Origin: Membranipora membranacea
Taxonomy: Eukaryota; Bryozoa; Gymnolaemata; Cheilostomatida; Membraniporidae
Direction: 5' to 3'
DNA length: 64,000 bases
NCBI GenBank assembly: GCA_914767715.1
Contig: OU612068.1
Span: 31,062,001-31,126,000 of the forward strand
Shown here: positions 1-14,028 of the stretch, one piece after another
Position numbering within the stretch: the stretch's first letter is position 1
How the letters are laid out: each line of letters begins with the position of its first letter
Notes under the pieces: generated by a model
Database searches by the model: none
Seen by the model: only the letters and a program-made list of their open reading frames with translations
Told to the model about the DNA's origin: nothing
Translations under genes and position numbers: made by a program

Positions 1-3000
1 GTTTTCAGCCAGTACTGCTGTCACCTGATCTCCTGAGTTAGCGTACACCACCTGACAGGCTGGTGTCGTACTAGCTGTTGCAGTATGAGCACTGCCTACA
101 CTCAAGGTAGCCTTATTTAGCGTAGATACTGACACGCTACTATCTATCTTAGTTGAGCCGTTATACAAAACAGGAGCTGATGATAGGCTGAAGATTCTCT
201 TGACCTGAAGAAAAAACAACATTTTTTGAGAGCTGAGAGACAATGTGGTGATGAACATCATGACGTGACGTTTACTCCATATGGTAAGCCCTTACAGTGC
301 ATCGGGGGTGTTCTATGTGTACATACAGATCAGCCAGAAATACCTACCAAAGTACACAGAGAGCCGTATGTGACTAAGTTCCCAGAGCCGATAGGATTTT
401 CTAAGATAACAGTAGCTGTCTGTTTGTTGTGCAGTACATTACAGAACTTCAGCTCCAGCTGTTTGACTGTGCCTGCTGTGGACTTGGCAGAGAAGTCAGA
501 CGTAAGGGTATTCCCTCGAGCTGCAAGTGTGATTTTGATAGTATAGTCTTTCACCTAAAAGCAAAATATAATCAATGAAAAGGGGAATATATTCCAATCC
601 AACTTCCAATTGTAGTTGATGACTAGCCAATGCAGTCATGTTGACTTTGCATATTACATGACGTTTCAGGAATTCCACGATCATCGCGGCTAGATCTTGT
701 TACAGGGCCCTTGGCGCTGTCATATATTGAGTGGATGTCAAAAGCACCTATTTTCTCCTAAGGAAGTAGCTTGTCTGTAGAAACTACTAATTACATCTGC
801 TGTACATAAGAAGAATCTAACCGAGTTGTCTTTGCTGATGATGATTTTATCAGAGCTTGATGGAGGCCCTTCCTTCATAGGTTGCTTGACTGCTGTGTAG
901 ATCAGATCATTAAACTGTTCAATAACCTTACACATCTCTGCTGATGTCTCGTAGTGTATGGTTATATCATCATTGGGCTGCAGGCCAGCCTAGGGTTCAA
1001 AGAAAGAAAATATGCATGTGTGTTGAACTCATTCATTGTTATGATATAACATATAAAAGGAAAATAATGAACAAACTGTCATTAGAATATTTTGGGTTTT
1101 AGTCAACAGCACAGGTATATTATACTTATTGAGATACAAGCTGACTCTAAAGCTCTTACCTCTTTCCTCAGTTTCTGCATACGATTAGTGACTTCTCTGG
1201 CTAGTCCTTCACTCTCGGCGTCCTGATCGACAGTACAATCTAATAGTATAAGAGCCTGCCAGTCTGAGTTAGCCTCATAGTTAGACGTCTTCGAGTTCTC
1301 TGCTACGTACTTGACACGCACTTCACTAGCATCGACACTGTGTCCAAGTATGTCCATAGAACCTAAACAATCCAATATAGGTGGAATAAACATATTATAG
1401 TATTATCTTCTCACTTAAGGAAATTAAAAAACATTCCACTGCTTTAGTTGAATCAAGAGACTTAAGATGTCACCCTGTTTGGATTTGTGTAATAATTGTT
1501 GGAGTTACCCACTTATTGACATATTTGGTCAAGGAGGGGACAACTCCTCAATGTGTTAACGGTTTCAGTGATAGTAATATTAAAAGTTAAAATGTAAGTG
1601 AGGGACATGCTGAAAGTGATGACAGCTTATCACTGTTATAGTTCTGGGCCATTTGACTCCGAGGTGGGTAATACATGCATTCTGTGTTAAATAGGATGGG
1701 AGTGTGTAACAAATGAGCTGAATGAGATGCATCTATTTGTTATAATCTATCACCCAGGTTGTATTTCTCTGGCTTACCTCGATCTTGCAGAGTTTGTATT
1801 TCAGCATTAGACAGCTCGGATATTTTCTTGCAGACATCTTTACTCTGCTGTTTAAGCCTAATACCGAGAGCTTTACTGTCTCCTGCTGCCTCCATCTTCA
1901 CAGCGTAGGCAGCCCTGTCTGTAGTGGTGGTCAGCGACTTCACGTTCAACTCCTACAGAACACAGAACATTATCTGTTGTCTCTGTCCAAAGACTAAGAT
2001 GAATGTCAGCACTGAAGTTTAGCTTTTTCGTATGTTACGAGAGCACAGCTTATGCCGAATTGTAATGATACATCAGTTCCAGCTCCAGGCAAATCAACTG
2101 TTGACTGATGAAAAAGCCTTAAAAATTACTGGTTATGAGCTAGGTCAGCAGAAATATAGCAGCTGTCAAGAAATCAAACTCTTACCTCGAGTATATATTC
2201 ACGCAGCAGCTCAACATCTCTCAGGAAATCATTGTCTTCGTTCACAACCACAACTTCTTTCAGTGGATACTTAAACGAGCGAAAGATACACACATAATTA
2301 CCGATATTGAATACGAGATAAGCTGCTTGTTGATGACCTTTCAATAAAATAAAAAATCAGAATCCCATTTTATCTCTCACCAACTAAATTCTAGAGTTTG
2401 GATATTAAGTACTGTTACTGTGACGTACCTTGACTGGTAGTGTCCTCCTGTCTCGGCACACACGGCCGAGCTCGATAACTGACTGCATCCGGCTCACAGC
2501 CGCCTCTATAGTGGTATCTATTAGCTCCTCTCTGGGATGAGGTACCATCAGGAAATGTACACTCTCGGCCCTGTCCTCAGCTGGTACGACATTACGTAAG
2601 TTCTTATACAGCGATTCAGCCAGGAAAGGCGTGAATGACGCCTGATAATATAATGATGTATTTTAGAAGATAACAAAATACATTATTTGGGTATCACAAC
2701 CACTAAACGACAATTACAGCATCAGCTATGTAAAAAATCAAGTAAGCAGAGAGGGGACTTGATGCAAGGTACTACAGTGGCACTGAAAGCCATCCACTCA
2801 TAACAAGGGTGCACAGAATAACTTATTCTCTAAACAGAAAAAAACCACTAGCACTTTGCGATACTGACAGCATCTACTATACAAGAAATCTCAAGATAAT
2901 ATAGGGGAGGGTGGGGACATGACAGATAATATCGATGTCTCAGCACAGCCAGCCTGACTCACCATCACTTTGACCATAGAATAGATAACAATGAAGAGAG

Positions 3001-6000
3001 TCTCCACAGCTGCTTTACAGTCGGGGAGTCCGCTATCTCCCTTCAGTCTACGTCTATTCATTCTCAGATACCAGTTTGTGAGATTATCGACAAACTTCAC
3101 TAGACGAGGTACTACTGTGTATAACTTATACGCTGTAATGTAATTAGGAAAGTTAATATACTGTAACTATTAACATATATATATAGCTACGACAGATATG
3201 CAGTTAGAACAAAAGAGGTTGTATTATTTCTTTCTTTCCTGATTACAAATAAAGCAAAGTAGGACAAGTGATTGTGACATCATAAGGGACTTGTATATGA
3301 TCACTGGCGTGATTATAAGTATATCATAGTTAACTAACCTGCCATCTCCTGCCTGACAAACTTGATGAGTGATTGAGTAAAGCTGAGGACCCATCTATCC
3401 ATATAATTATAATCTTCTGTTAGCTGCCAACTCTTCTCATTGTGTACAAAGTCTATACCTTCCTCCTGATAAGAAAAACATAAGAATAAAATAGTGTATA
3501 TTGTGTATATGATATACTTATAGAGTGTTGTGCGCGAAGATTATCGCGATGACATTGTTACATCTGCTATAGCGTAAATTACAGGTAGTGCATTTTTCAA
3601 CACCACATCAATGACAGCACTGTCACACATGTATGATATTTATCAGTTTACCCTTTCGAGCCTTTCGATGCTCTGAGTGAGATATCTGTAAGCGTTGAAC
3701 CAGGGTAAGAAAACATCCTTTAGTACATCCTTAACACCATCCTCCTTAAATTTTAGTCCATCTCCTCGTACTGCAGGTGAGTTTATCAAGTATAACCTGC
3801 AGGCATTAACATAAAACTGTGACACAGTTCACTTGTCAGCTTCTAAGCAAATTGATGTGTGATGACTCCAAAATAGACCTCATAGATTCTTATGCAAAAC
3901 TCAACTACCTTAACTCTCAATGTGAGGATAACCAAATGGGAATAAACAGTTTCACAGAGAACTGTTAAACCTGTTTTTAGCAAGTTTTTCAATTGTGATC
4001 AGATAAGATCTCACCTGACTGCATCAGCTCCGTATTTATCCACAATGATAGTTGGCTCTGGATAATTCTTCTTTCTCTTACTCATCTTAGCTCCATCACT
4101 AGTCAACAAAACAGAAACGATCATAGTGTAAAAACTAACATAACTTAACACAAACCATAATATAAGAGCTAACAGGGTACACTTAACACATGACAGAGCT
4201 GTCAAAATATGCAAGACATAGGAGAGTATCGATATAACAGAATCTGTATGTGATGAACTAAGCACAATAACTTGATCATGAACAACAAATCAAGTAAAAT
4301 TGATGCTGTGATATGTCAGCTGCAAAGTAAAAGGGCGCTTGATACACGAATTACAGATACACACTGATAGATAGATAGATATATTTACCTAGCGAGTATG
4401 AGACCGTTACAGATACACACTGATAGATAGATAGATAGATAGATATATTTACCTAGCGAGTATGAGACCGTTACAGATGAGGTTCTTGAATGGAGGCTGA
4501 CCATAGAGAGAAGTAGATAGAACAAGTAAAGTGTAGAACCATCCACGTGTCTGATCTATACCTTCAGCTATGAAATCAGCTGGAAAGCTACAAAATACAC
4601 ATAAACCTAGGCATTACAAAACACTCTACAACATGGTAACATAATACGCACATTCTACACAACCGGTGGATAGACTGTTCATAAGTACAATATATATTTG
4701 GGTGTATAAAGTTTAGCCTGTAATCCTGTTTGCAGTGTGGTGTTTAAACGAAGTGCAAGTATTTTTCAGTTTTATTTTTCAGAAACGACACCAGATAAGT
4801 ATTGGTGTTAGTAAACAGCACAAATGATTGTACTGATCTTGATAGGGTAAAATGCTAGCCATTTCTTTATTAACGCAAAAGATGATAGCCTCGCAAATCA
4901 TTACCTGTCTTCAAATTCTTTCTTCCTCTCGAATGGGTAATGCTGTTGGGCGTAGGGCATACTACCAGACTCGAACCAGCAGTCAAACACCTCGGTAACT
5001 CGTCTCAAAACGCCCTTACCTTGTGTTGATGGGATTGTCAAATCATCCACACTGCCAACAAAAACAACATAGTAATAAATGCAACATAAAATAAACAACA
5101 AAACCCAAAGACTTGAAACAAAAATATCTCACATGCTTGAGCAATGACCAATTTTTATGGATGTAGATAACATTTATTGAATGAGCAGTTTGTAAGTAAG
5201 GGTGTATATGGCCTATGACATTAAACTGTTCGTTGTGCTTATAAAGTTGATCGATCATGGCCCCACGACAGCTGAAATTATTTGATACCCTCAGCGCAAG
5301 CAATAGTTATATGCTGCATAATATCGTTTACAGAATTCATGTCATTTAAGTTGTGGCAAAATCCATTAGACATGATTGTAAATAAACAATATTTTACAGT
5401 GATTATACCTTTCTCTGTGTATATCAGTGATTTTCTTGCCGGTAAGATCTTCTAGTTGTTTTATAGAGCTGATACATACGATCTCCTCGCCATCCTCACT
5501 AACCCACAAAGGTAGAGGAGTACCCCAGTATCTGTTACGGCTGATCGCCCAATCACGAGCTCCTTTCAACCAGTTGGCAAAACGTTTTTCTTTCACAAAG
5601 TCAGGTACCCTGTCAAGTAAAGTAATATGTCACATTCCCAACTTAGTTAAATGGTTTCAGAAAGCCAGCTCAGAGAAATGAAATAAGTATGTCGTGGTGT
5701 AAAGAATAATATCTACCTTATTGTCAAGCTTGGAGTGCTCTGTGAAATATTTTGAATATGAGCATCTTACCTACAATATTACCACCCATGATCATCTAAG
5801 TCCAAAGTTAACATAAACAGTCAAACTTACCAGTAGGTTTTAGAGTTGTTCTGAAGTAAGTCATCTACCATTGTCTCAACAGTGACAAACCAGCTGGGTA
5901 CAGCTTTATATATAAGCGGTGTATCTGACCTACAACAGTATCACGTAGTTAAATACGTTCTCATATAACAATTTGATATTCAAGACACAGTACACAGAGG

Positions 6001-9000
6001 ATCGCGGCAAGCATATCCTAACTGGGAATGTAAGCTATTGACCATAGTAATATCTACAGAATCTCCTAGTCAGAAAAGAATAAAGTTTTGATATGCCACT
6101 CATGTAACCAATTGAGCACTGCTGTCCTATACACTATTTAGTATTTCACACATAATAAGTTTGATAATTGTCATTTAACAAGACTGTACCTCCAGCAGAA
6201 TGGGTAGCTATGTTTACAGGTTCCCTGATCAACTAATCTTCCCATAGTCTTGAGCATTTTCATGATATCCTTATCAGCAGTTTTCACATAGACACCCTCA
6301 AAATCTGTGACTGGAGCCATGAAGTTTCCGCTAGCATCCACAGGGCACACCACCTCACCGTCCTTAGTAATCACTCCCGCAGCCAGACATACCCGATAAT
6401 CGTCCTGTAAGATGATAAGCAAGCAATTTAAAGATATTGCAAACAAATTTTAAGATTCTGATACTATTGGAATTGTCGTATCACCAGTCATGAATGGACA
6501 ACTACTGTGAACCAAAAATTACTGGTTTTCACAAACTGTTTTTATGCTTACTCCCATGTTGGCTCACTTTTTAATCTGTGGCTGCTTATCTGGCTTATTA
6601 CTGCTAAACTTTCACATAATATAAACCTATGTCTGACATTTTATACAGTGAAGTTTGATGGATAGATGCACATGACTTGGGGAGATATAATCAGATAGAA
6701 GAAGCTACTACAGATTTGGTTCTTTTTTGTTTTGCAGCTTTCCCGCTGGTTACATGACACAACATTAGACATCATAATATGAACAAATAGCAGCCATGCT
6801 AATATGGGGGTAATGAAGTAAGACTTGGAATATTACCTCTCCGAAATATGGAGACTGATGTACGACTCCAGTACCACTAGCATCTGTAACATAGTTATCT
6901 ACTAGTACAGTGAACGCTCCGGTCTCGGCTCTGTGTGAGAAGTATGGAAATAGAGGCTCATACTTTATACCAGCCAACTCTTTTCCTTTGTACCTGTCAA
7001 ATAAGAAATAAGATGTTCATATTTGACTGATCGGAGCTAAGTTACAGTTATAGTAGGAATGCATTCAATAAAAAATGTGTAATGATAATGGATAAGCATG
7101 ATGCATACTATTTGTAGTATAGTACTTCTACCTACCTTACGTTTCCTATCTTAAACATAATGAGATATTGAATTTTTTAATTCATCCATCAATCCTGTTT
7201 GTGAGGTTTATACTTAGCATTTTTTTATTGGATTAAGTATCATCATAGCACACCAATGACTGACTCAAAGACCTATCAATTATTATCTTAAACATAATGA
7301 GATATTGTATTCTTGTTCAAAAATACTTGTGTCACAGAAGTTGAAGGTGAACTCACTTTTTGAGAATGGTGTACTGTTCCTCCTTTTTGTATAGAGCACA
7401 CAGTCTTTTCTCCATCAGGATGAACTGCTTCTCACGACTTTTATCTGTCAAGGAAAACATGCTGTTACCAGAACTCAAACACAACTGTAAAGCCAATATA
7501 ACTTGTTTAACAATCCGAACATAGAGGAAGAGCACTATTCTGTGTTCTATGCATACAAGTCACGACCTATGGTACATATGCATGTCAAACATTAAACATT
7601 GCCACTATTGATAAACACCTGATTCATTAATTAACATTTGTTTTTGCAGGATTTATCCAGCCCTTACCCATCACTTTGACGTAGTCTTCAGTGGGATTGA
7701 CACATAGCGCGAGGTTACTAGGTAAGGTCCAGGGTGTTGTAGTCCAGGCTATCATACTGACCCCCTTCTCATCAGGTCTGTTAGTGATAGGGAAGGAGAC
7801 GATCACAGCTGGATCCTGTACCTCCTTATAGTTCTGACCAGACTCAAAGTTAGACAGCGGTGTGCTACATCCTGTAGAGAAAGGCATCACCTACAAAAAT
7901 ATCACCACATCGAATCTCATCATTGTGCTGTGTATCAAGATATTGACCACTGATAAAGTATTCAAGTATGAAGTACTAACTAAATAACCGTATTAGAATG
8001 CCACATTATATGAGAGGCACAGGAGGGTACCGGTTAAATAGCGAGCACTGGTGTTATACAGTAACAGGCATTCCCTAAAAGTGCATATTAATTTGTCATA
8101 TACACACTAACCAAAACCTGATGTGGAACACATTTTCATTAATTCTATATAAATCAACTGCATATATTTGCTGCAGTTTTTGTGCAACAAAGATTCCTTT
8201 GAGGGGTAAAACAAGTACACATATTTTGTCAAACTGCCAATTGATGAAGGAAGTCATATGAATAGTTTCCATTAGTCAATCACAATCACAATATATTAGA
8301 GCCAGGCAAAAACAAACACTACATGAAACATTGATTTTATTATTTGACTGCAGATAATCAATAGGGATAAACGCCAGGGAAGCTGTAATCAATATGTCCT
8401 AAAATGCCAAAAAAAATCTGCATTGCATCAGCCATATTAAGTTCCCACAGTGGGAGAGATCATTGTAAATGCTGAATGCATCTTGTTGGTTTTCGGCAGC
8501 TATATCTCAAAAGCCCTGTTTCTGTTCTGTTCTGTTCGTATTTGAGAAAAGGCTAGGTTTGAGTGATATGTGCATCAAGAAGTCATGGCATTCCATTATT
8601 TTTATTATACTGATATGCACGAGGTTAAATTACAGGTGTTGATATACAGTGCCCCATATGACCAAATGCCATCCACGGACCCTAAGATGATAATGTTGAT
8701 ATTTACCTTGAAGCCTTTGTAGACCATTCCCTTCTCAAATAGCTGAGCAAACACCCACCATACAGACTCCATGAACCAAGGGTACATTGTCTTATAATCA
8801 TTCTTAAAGTCGATCCACCTTCCCATTCTAGTAACAATATCCTGCAAAGTAATGAGATCTGAGTCTGATTCCCGATTGATTAACTAAATATATTTATGAT
8901 TGAAGATAACATCACACTCACAATCACAATGTTCTATTCCTGTATTCCTTATCTAAAGTACTATATACAAAGATACAATCATAGCTATGAGCATACCTCC

Positions 9001-9937
9001 CACTCATTAGAGTATCTCATCACAATCTTCCTGCAGGCATCATTATAGTTCTGTATACCGATTCCTTTAGGACCGATCACATCAGCTGGACTTTTTATAC
9101 CCAACTCCTTGTCAATCTCATACTCCTAGAAATTACATAAGAAAATGATATCACGGTCAGCAGTAAAAAACCCATTTTCTTATGCTGGTCCATTGAAATC
9201 TATATCTGGAATGGCATAATTAGCTTTATTTTGCCCAACAATCGGCTTGCAAAAATAGTCAGTCCTAGTAGCATTTTAGAAAAGCCCAAAACATCGACGC
9301 AGAAAGCAATTTATTACTGTTGCAGTTTTGTAAACAAAATAACTTCTCAGGCTATGTTTCGCGATTTAGGCTGAGTAGCGTTGGATTTCAGGATAATCAA
9401 GGGAATAAATTCAGACTTGAAGAAGTCACAGTGTGAGCACAAGACACACGTAGTGTATAAACTCATCAAACTGTATCATCTTCGCAAATATAATCTCAAT
9501 GTATAGGAAATATCATAAAAATTTATATATCCATGATGGGACCCACCACAGGAAGTCCGTGACAGTCCCATCCAAATCTCCTCTCTACAAAGTATCCATT
9601 CATTGATGCCCATCGTGTTATCACATCCTTTATAGTGCCAGCTAGGATATGACCATAGTGGGGCAGACCAGTAGCAAACGGTGGGCCATCATAAAAGGAA
9701 AACCTACAATAATCAGTATACAGGTACTGTATGGATGAGTAACAGTTATGATATCGAGCAAATAATACATACACTCTCATGCGATTAGTCATATATAGTA
9801 TAATATACTTTGGCTTACCGAGGTCTGCCCTTAGCTAGTTTCAGACTCTTCTGAAAAGCATCGATACTCTTCCAGTATGCTAGTACCTCTTCTTCATTTT
9901 TAGGGAAGTCCAGTCTATCAGGTACTGGCTGCACCAT
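1..9937 (-). CDS. IARS1: Isoleucyl-tRNA synthetase, cytosolic (23 coding exons; 3' end off the window)
   Basis: Charges tRNA-Ile with isoleucine in the cytosol. The spliced product (1195 residues in window) aligns along its length with animal IARS1. Exons: 9937-9819, 9703-9547, 9125-8997, 8841-8707, 7890-7668, 7444-7357, 6993-6837, 6404-6190, 5929-5831, 5609-5409, 5051-4905, 4587-4453, 4098-4015, 3796-3652, 3465-3339, 3132-2963, 2641-2429, 2269-2186, 1952-1778, 1362-1160, 989-822, 554-348, 204-1; all phases agree. The HIGH-type motif PHYGHILAG is in exon 2, KMSKRKKN in exon 13, and the editing domain ([11 protein letters not shown], then [13 protein letters not shown]) in exons 5-7. The C-terminal repeats characteristic of animal IARS1 (a VILENP-type segment) begin in exon 22; the last part, perhaps 100 residues, lies left of base 1. 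The start is the ATG at 9937, just inside an exon whose acceptor is at about 9949, so a 5' UTR intron is likely. No broken exon was seen. Confidence 0.97.
4351..4470. repeat. Tandem duplication over the IARS1 exon 12 donor, with GATA microsatellite
   Basis: Two copies (4351-4406, 56 bp; 4407-4470, 64 bp) each hold the last bases of exon 12, its splice donor and the start of the intron. They differ mainly in the number of GATA units. The distal copy repeats the donor exactly, 64 nt further into the intron. Confidence 0.9.
7147..7307 (-). repeat. Short dispersed repeat flanked by a 24-bp direct repeat (IARS1 intron)
   Basis: The core (about 7171-7283) recurs at about 48123-48237 with scattered changes. 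An exact 24-bp direct repeat beginning TATCTTAAACATAATG flanks it (7147-7170 and 7284-7307), as expected of a target-site duplication. On the minus strand the core ends in an A-rich tail next to one flank, fitting a SINE or LINE tail inserted by target-primed reverse transcription. The class is inferred. Confidence 0.6.
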
Positions 9938-12753
9938 CCTGGCCTGGATCTGCCTATGGAAAACAAAGAATATCATTTTGAAAAACATACCTGTTTGCAA
10001 ACTATACAGTCTAGGATGAGGTGGTGAGGACCGTGACAGAAGCGTAGCGAAAGTTTGACATATCTACAGGGGCAGGACAGATTTTCTATTGTAGCACTGA
10101 GTTGATTTTGGGCACATTTGCCAAAACAAACACTGCTTCCATGATAGTTTCCACAGCACATTGGTATAGCCAATGTTGCACATTCTACCTGGTTACAAAC
10201 ACACACACACATGCGATGTAGTTCCTCTATACATATTGCTGGCTCTCAACCCAATGCAATACTCCTACTTTATAACATTCTAAAACGCTTCACTTACCAT
10301 CCAACAACAATGTTGTAAAACAGTGACAGGACAAATTCATGCAGCATATTATATCTGCTTGCCTTGTTGATCTATACTATACTACAGTGACAACAACAGC
10401 AAGTATATCCTGACCATGGGCTCCGGGGGCTTGCATTTTTCCTATTTCAGGTAAAATCACCAACTAATACTACTACACATGATAACACATGAATAATAAA
10501 CAATTTCTTTGAAATACCACATTACAATAATTTATGCTGTTCCAAATGGGAACTTATAACAGGCGCTGGGAAGCGACGTTCTAAGACGTGTGGCAGGTGC
10601 TGTATGAACATTTCCCACATCACTCGAGGCCTGAAAGCCAAATAACTATCTGACTTACTAACTAAGCCCAAGTTCAGATCAGTTGTATAAAAACCAATCA
10701 CTGACTGCAGTGACTCACTTAGGTTCTAGAACTATATATATATATATATATATATCAATGGTCGATGATTGTCAGTGATAGGAACACATAATGACAGTCA
10801 TTCACAAGTTACCTTACCTTACCTTCAACTTAATCCAAACCGTCCACATCACGGGCACATTTGGATAAATATACCTTTAGTGTGTTCGGAGGGGTATTGC
10901 GTACTGGTATTGCAGGTGATTAATTTACAGAAAAAATGTTAAAAATACACCAATAATTGAACATCAATAAATTGCCTGCCCAGTTATGAAGAGAAAGGAT
11001 TTATAGTAAACAAGTTGACCATAGTTAATCAATGTGTATCGGCATGTACTTGATATGTACATGTAATGCTAAGATGTGATATATAAGTGTAAATATGGGG
11101 CACATATTGTATGAGTTTGTACTAGCCATAGCTAGACTACTAGAGGCAGGGCATGGGACTTACATGCTCCTGCTTTGCCAATGTCCATTGAGTATCAACC
11201 ACCCCCAATACACTAATTTTGTGGTGGTTCATACTGGACATCGAGCTTGGAAAAGAAAAGGCATGTTAGTGTCAGGGGCCATGTAGAGGTGGTGTGTGAC
11301 CACATCCAACCAGTCCAAGGAGCCACACCACAGACAGGCCGCCTGTAGTTGGTGCAATTCCAGTGGCAGTCGAGGCCTTTTATCTCTCGACCACTGCGGC
11401 ACTCAACCACTGACTTGCACCAATTATATCTTGCACTAACTAATCCATATATTGTAGCACAGCACCAATACCTTTATCAACAATCTTTTTTTCTTTCTTG
11501 TCTGAATAAACCAAGTCCAATCAGTATCACTATCAGTTCAACCAGGGAGAATTCTCCCTGGATGGTCCAACTCCAACCAATTCAATGGGTTGGGTGACTC
11601 CAGTCCAATCAAATCAATCAGTGAACATCACTGCCATGGCCTTAGAACTAAAATGAATCAATCTATATTATATGCATCTGGATGAGCCTTCATATAAGAG
11701 TCAACTTAGATGATGTAATTCCCCTGCAATCCAACTCAGACTCAACAATTTCATTCATTATTGTCATTTTCCTCTTTTTGGCAATGCTGTTTCCTGTCCA
11801 CGAAACTGCCATCGATTGAGGCTATAGGTTGTTTATACATTTTGCTTTAAGGCTATTTCAAACGTTTGTGAAAGTTGTCAGCTCCGGAACCGAGAAAACA
11901 TAACTTTGCTAATTAGCTCTCTCAACTCTCATCTAATTAATCTCACTCGGAGCGCTTTGGCTCCTTTATCAAGATACAGTCGTGTATGAACAATTGTTTA
12001 AACTTTCAGTGGTAGGGAAAAAAACCAGTTTGTCTACGAGATAAGAACATAGTTAATTCGATGAACTACCTCTAGTTCATTGGTTAATTGTGCTTCGATT
12101 CAAAGCTCAATAGCTAGCTAATGCCAAGAAAACAAATAAATAAATATACACAGCACAGCTTTAGATGTTATGAAGCAGAGTCAGTGATAAGTGCTTATAA
12201 TCAGTTAGGCAAAGCAGCTAGAATCATTAGAAAAGTTTATGGATGCGATGTTTATAGGAATGTTTGGCAGTTTCGGTGTTGATATTGCCCTTAATAGCAC
12301 CATGTCTGGTATTGTGAGACACGGCAAAATAAAGGGAGAACCGATCTTGGTCTATAGCGGCACTACCAGAAAGCATACAAAAGTACATTTTTTGGTCTGC
12401 ATTAACACGTCTTTATGCTAATTTCATATATATTTTTAATTCTGCCAATGGTATCAGTGTAGCTTTGGAAGGCTGTCGGTGGTAGACAGCCTGCCCAGGC
12501 TAAAGAATTAGGGAGTTCTTAACAGTCCCAAACTCAATGGTTCCATTGTTCATATAAAAAACCTCTTCAATTTAACTTGGAGAGATACAGTAGAGTTTTA
12601 TGGAATGTTTAATCAAGTCATCTTCCTCAGGTATCAGATCAATATTTGAATCTATACTGATATAATAAAAAGCACAATGATGATGCAGTGACAGAGGTGT
12701 ATTTTAACATTTTTTACTATAAACATCAAATTTACTGACACGCATAGCGCAAA
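9938..12753. other. Intergenic, no gene recognised
   Basis: Upstream of IARS1. Presumably holds its promoter and any non-coding first exon. A TA microsatellite lies at about 10735-10755. Reading frames are short and show no domain or splice support. Confidence 0.6.
12750..12753. repeat. 5' target-site duplication CAAA
   Basis: Four bases before the 5' LTR; the same four follow the 3' LTR at 19996-19999. Four to six bases is the normal duplication for LTR retrotransposon integration. Confidence 0.75.
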
Positions 12754-14007
12754 TGTCGCATCCACACATCAGATCATAGGATGGTCATAACAATCGAGGA
12801 CGATTGCAACCAGGGGGGTGCATATGTCGCATTTACAGCACCAAACAGGATAATTTCTATATCAACATCAGACGCAATAAGAACATCCAATATTATAGCT
12901 AGCATCATCATCAGTACACTCAACCTCGACTCGAGGACACGCAGTTACCAGCTAGTGCAAATCACCTCGAAACAGGGACAGGCAAATATATGCAAATCTA
13001 AATTCTATTCTTAATACCGGTGCCACCCTAACGCCAGAACCGTGACAACCATGACAATGCAGTAAAGGTGGCACCAACAGAGACAATTCAGAATTAGCAT
13101 TGTCGTATACACCAGTAAACAGGAGAATTGTCTATACCAACATCCGACACAATAACAACATCCAATATCTTTGCCAGCATCATCATCAGTACACTCAAAC
13201 CTTGACTGGAGGACAAGCAGTTACCAGCCGGTGCATATCACCTCGAATCCGGGATATGCAAATATATTCCAATCTAAATTCTATTCTTAACACCGGCGCC
13301 AACAGATACAATTCAGAATTAGCAACTCTTGTGGCCGATCAACCCACGCATGTGGCCGATCAACCCTCTTTTTGCGGTAATTGAAAATTGTGTTTAAATC
13401 TTGTTTTTTGCTTATTGACGTCAGCAGTTTTTTAATGTGTCTGGAACCATGCTATATAAGAGCATGGTTCACCAATGGAAAGGATAATTGATTTTGAAGG
13501 ATTTGAATTGATTTGATTTGTTTGGCGACCCTCGGGTCGTCAAGCAGCGCTCTTTGTTTTGCAACTTCATTCTGGAGACAGGTCAGTTTTTAAACATGAA
13601 AGTTTTACAGTTTTTATTATAATATTTTCATTTATTGTACAGTAGTGATATTTATAGGGAAATAGAACTCGCCTTATCATTTAATAATGGCACAGTATAA
13701 CATTTGGTTGGATTTCTATACCATCACCTAATTGAGTTAAATGAATTAAATCCAGCATGCATGGCATCATTGACTAGAAAATATGACTTGTAGAAATAAT
13801 ACATGCATTGTTAAGTTGAATTGTGTTTAATGTTAAACTTGATAAGAATTAAAAGGCATGCTCTTGAGTCAAGTGTTTGATCGAATCAAATGATATCCCC
13901 TATAAATAAGTCAGTGTCATATAGTGAGCATCATCATACCGAGCTCGTGAGCATAGATCTCAGTAGCGGAGAGTTAATGTGGTGACTCCATAACCTGGAA
14001 TCCCACA
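12754..14007 (+). repeat. 5' LTR
   Basis: Starts TGTCGCATCCACAC and ends TGGAATCCCACA. A TATATAAG box at 13453-13460 is a likely promoter. The 5' half holds an imperfect internal duplication with a 275-bp offset (from about 12856 and 13131). Confidence 0.9.
13453..13460 (+). promoter_or_regulatory. LTR TATA box
   Basis: TATATAAG inside the 5' LTR, with an identical copy in the 3' LTR at about 19440. It sits where U3 promoter elements usually lie. Confidence 0.5.
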
Positions 14008-14009
14008 AT

Positions 14010-14028
14010 TGGTGCTCGCCGAGTGAGG
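14010..14028 (+). other. Primer-binding site of the LTR element
   Basis: TGGTGCTCGCCGAGTGAGG begins two bases after the 5' LTR. The TGG pairs with the CCA end of a tRNA. I could not name the tRNA. Confidence 0.7.

Noticed and set aside
12781-13384. Frames of 77 and 94 codons in the LTRs as genes
   Set aside because: They lie in repeat DNA, recur in the other LTR, and have Ile/Ser/Thr-rich text without domains.
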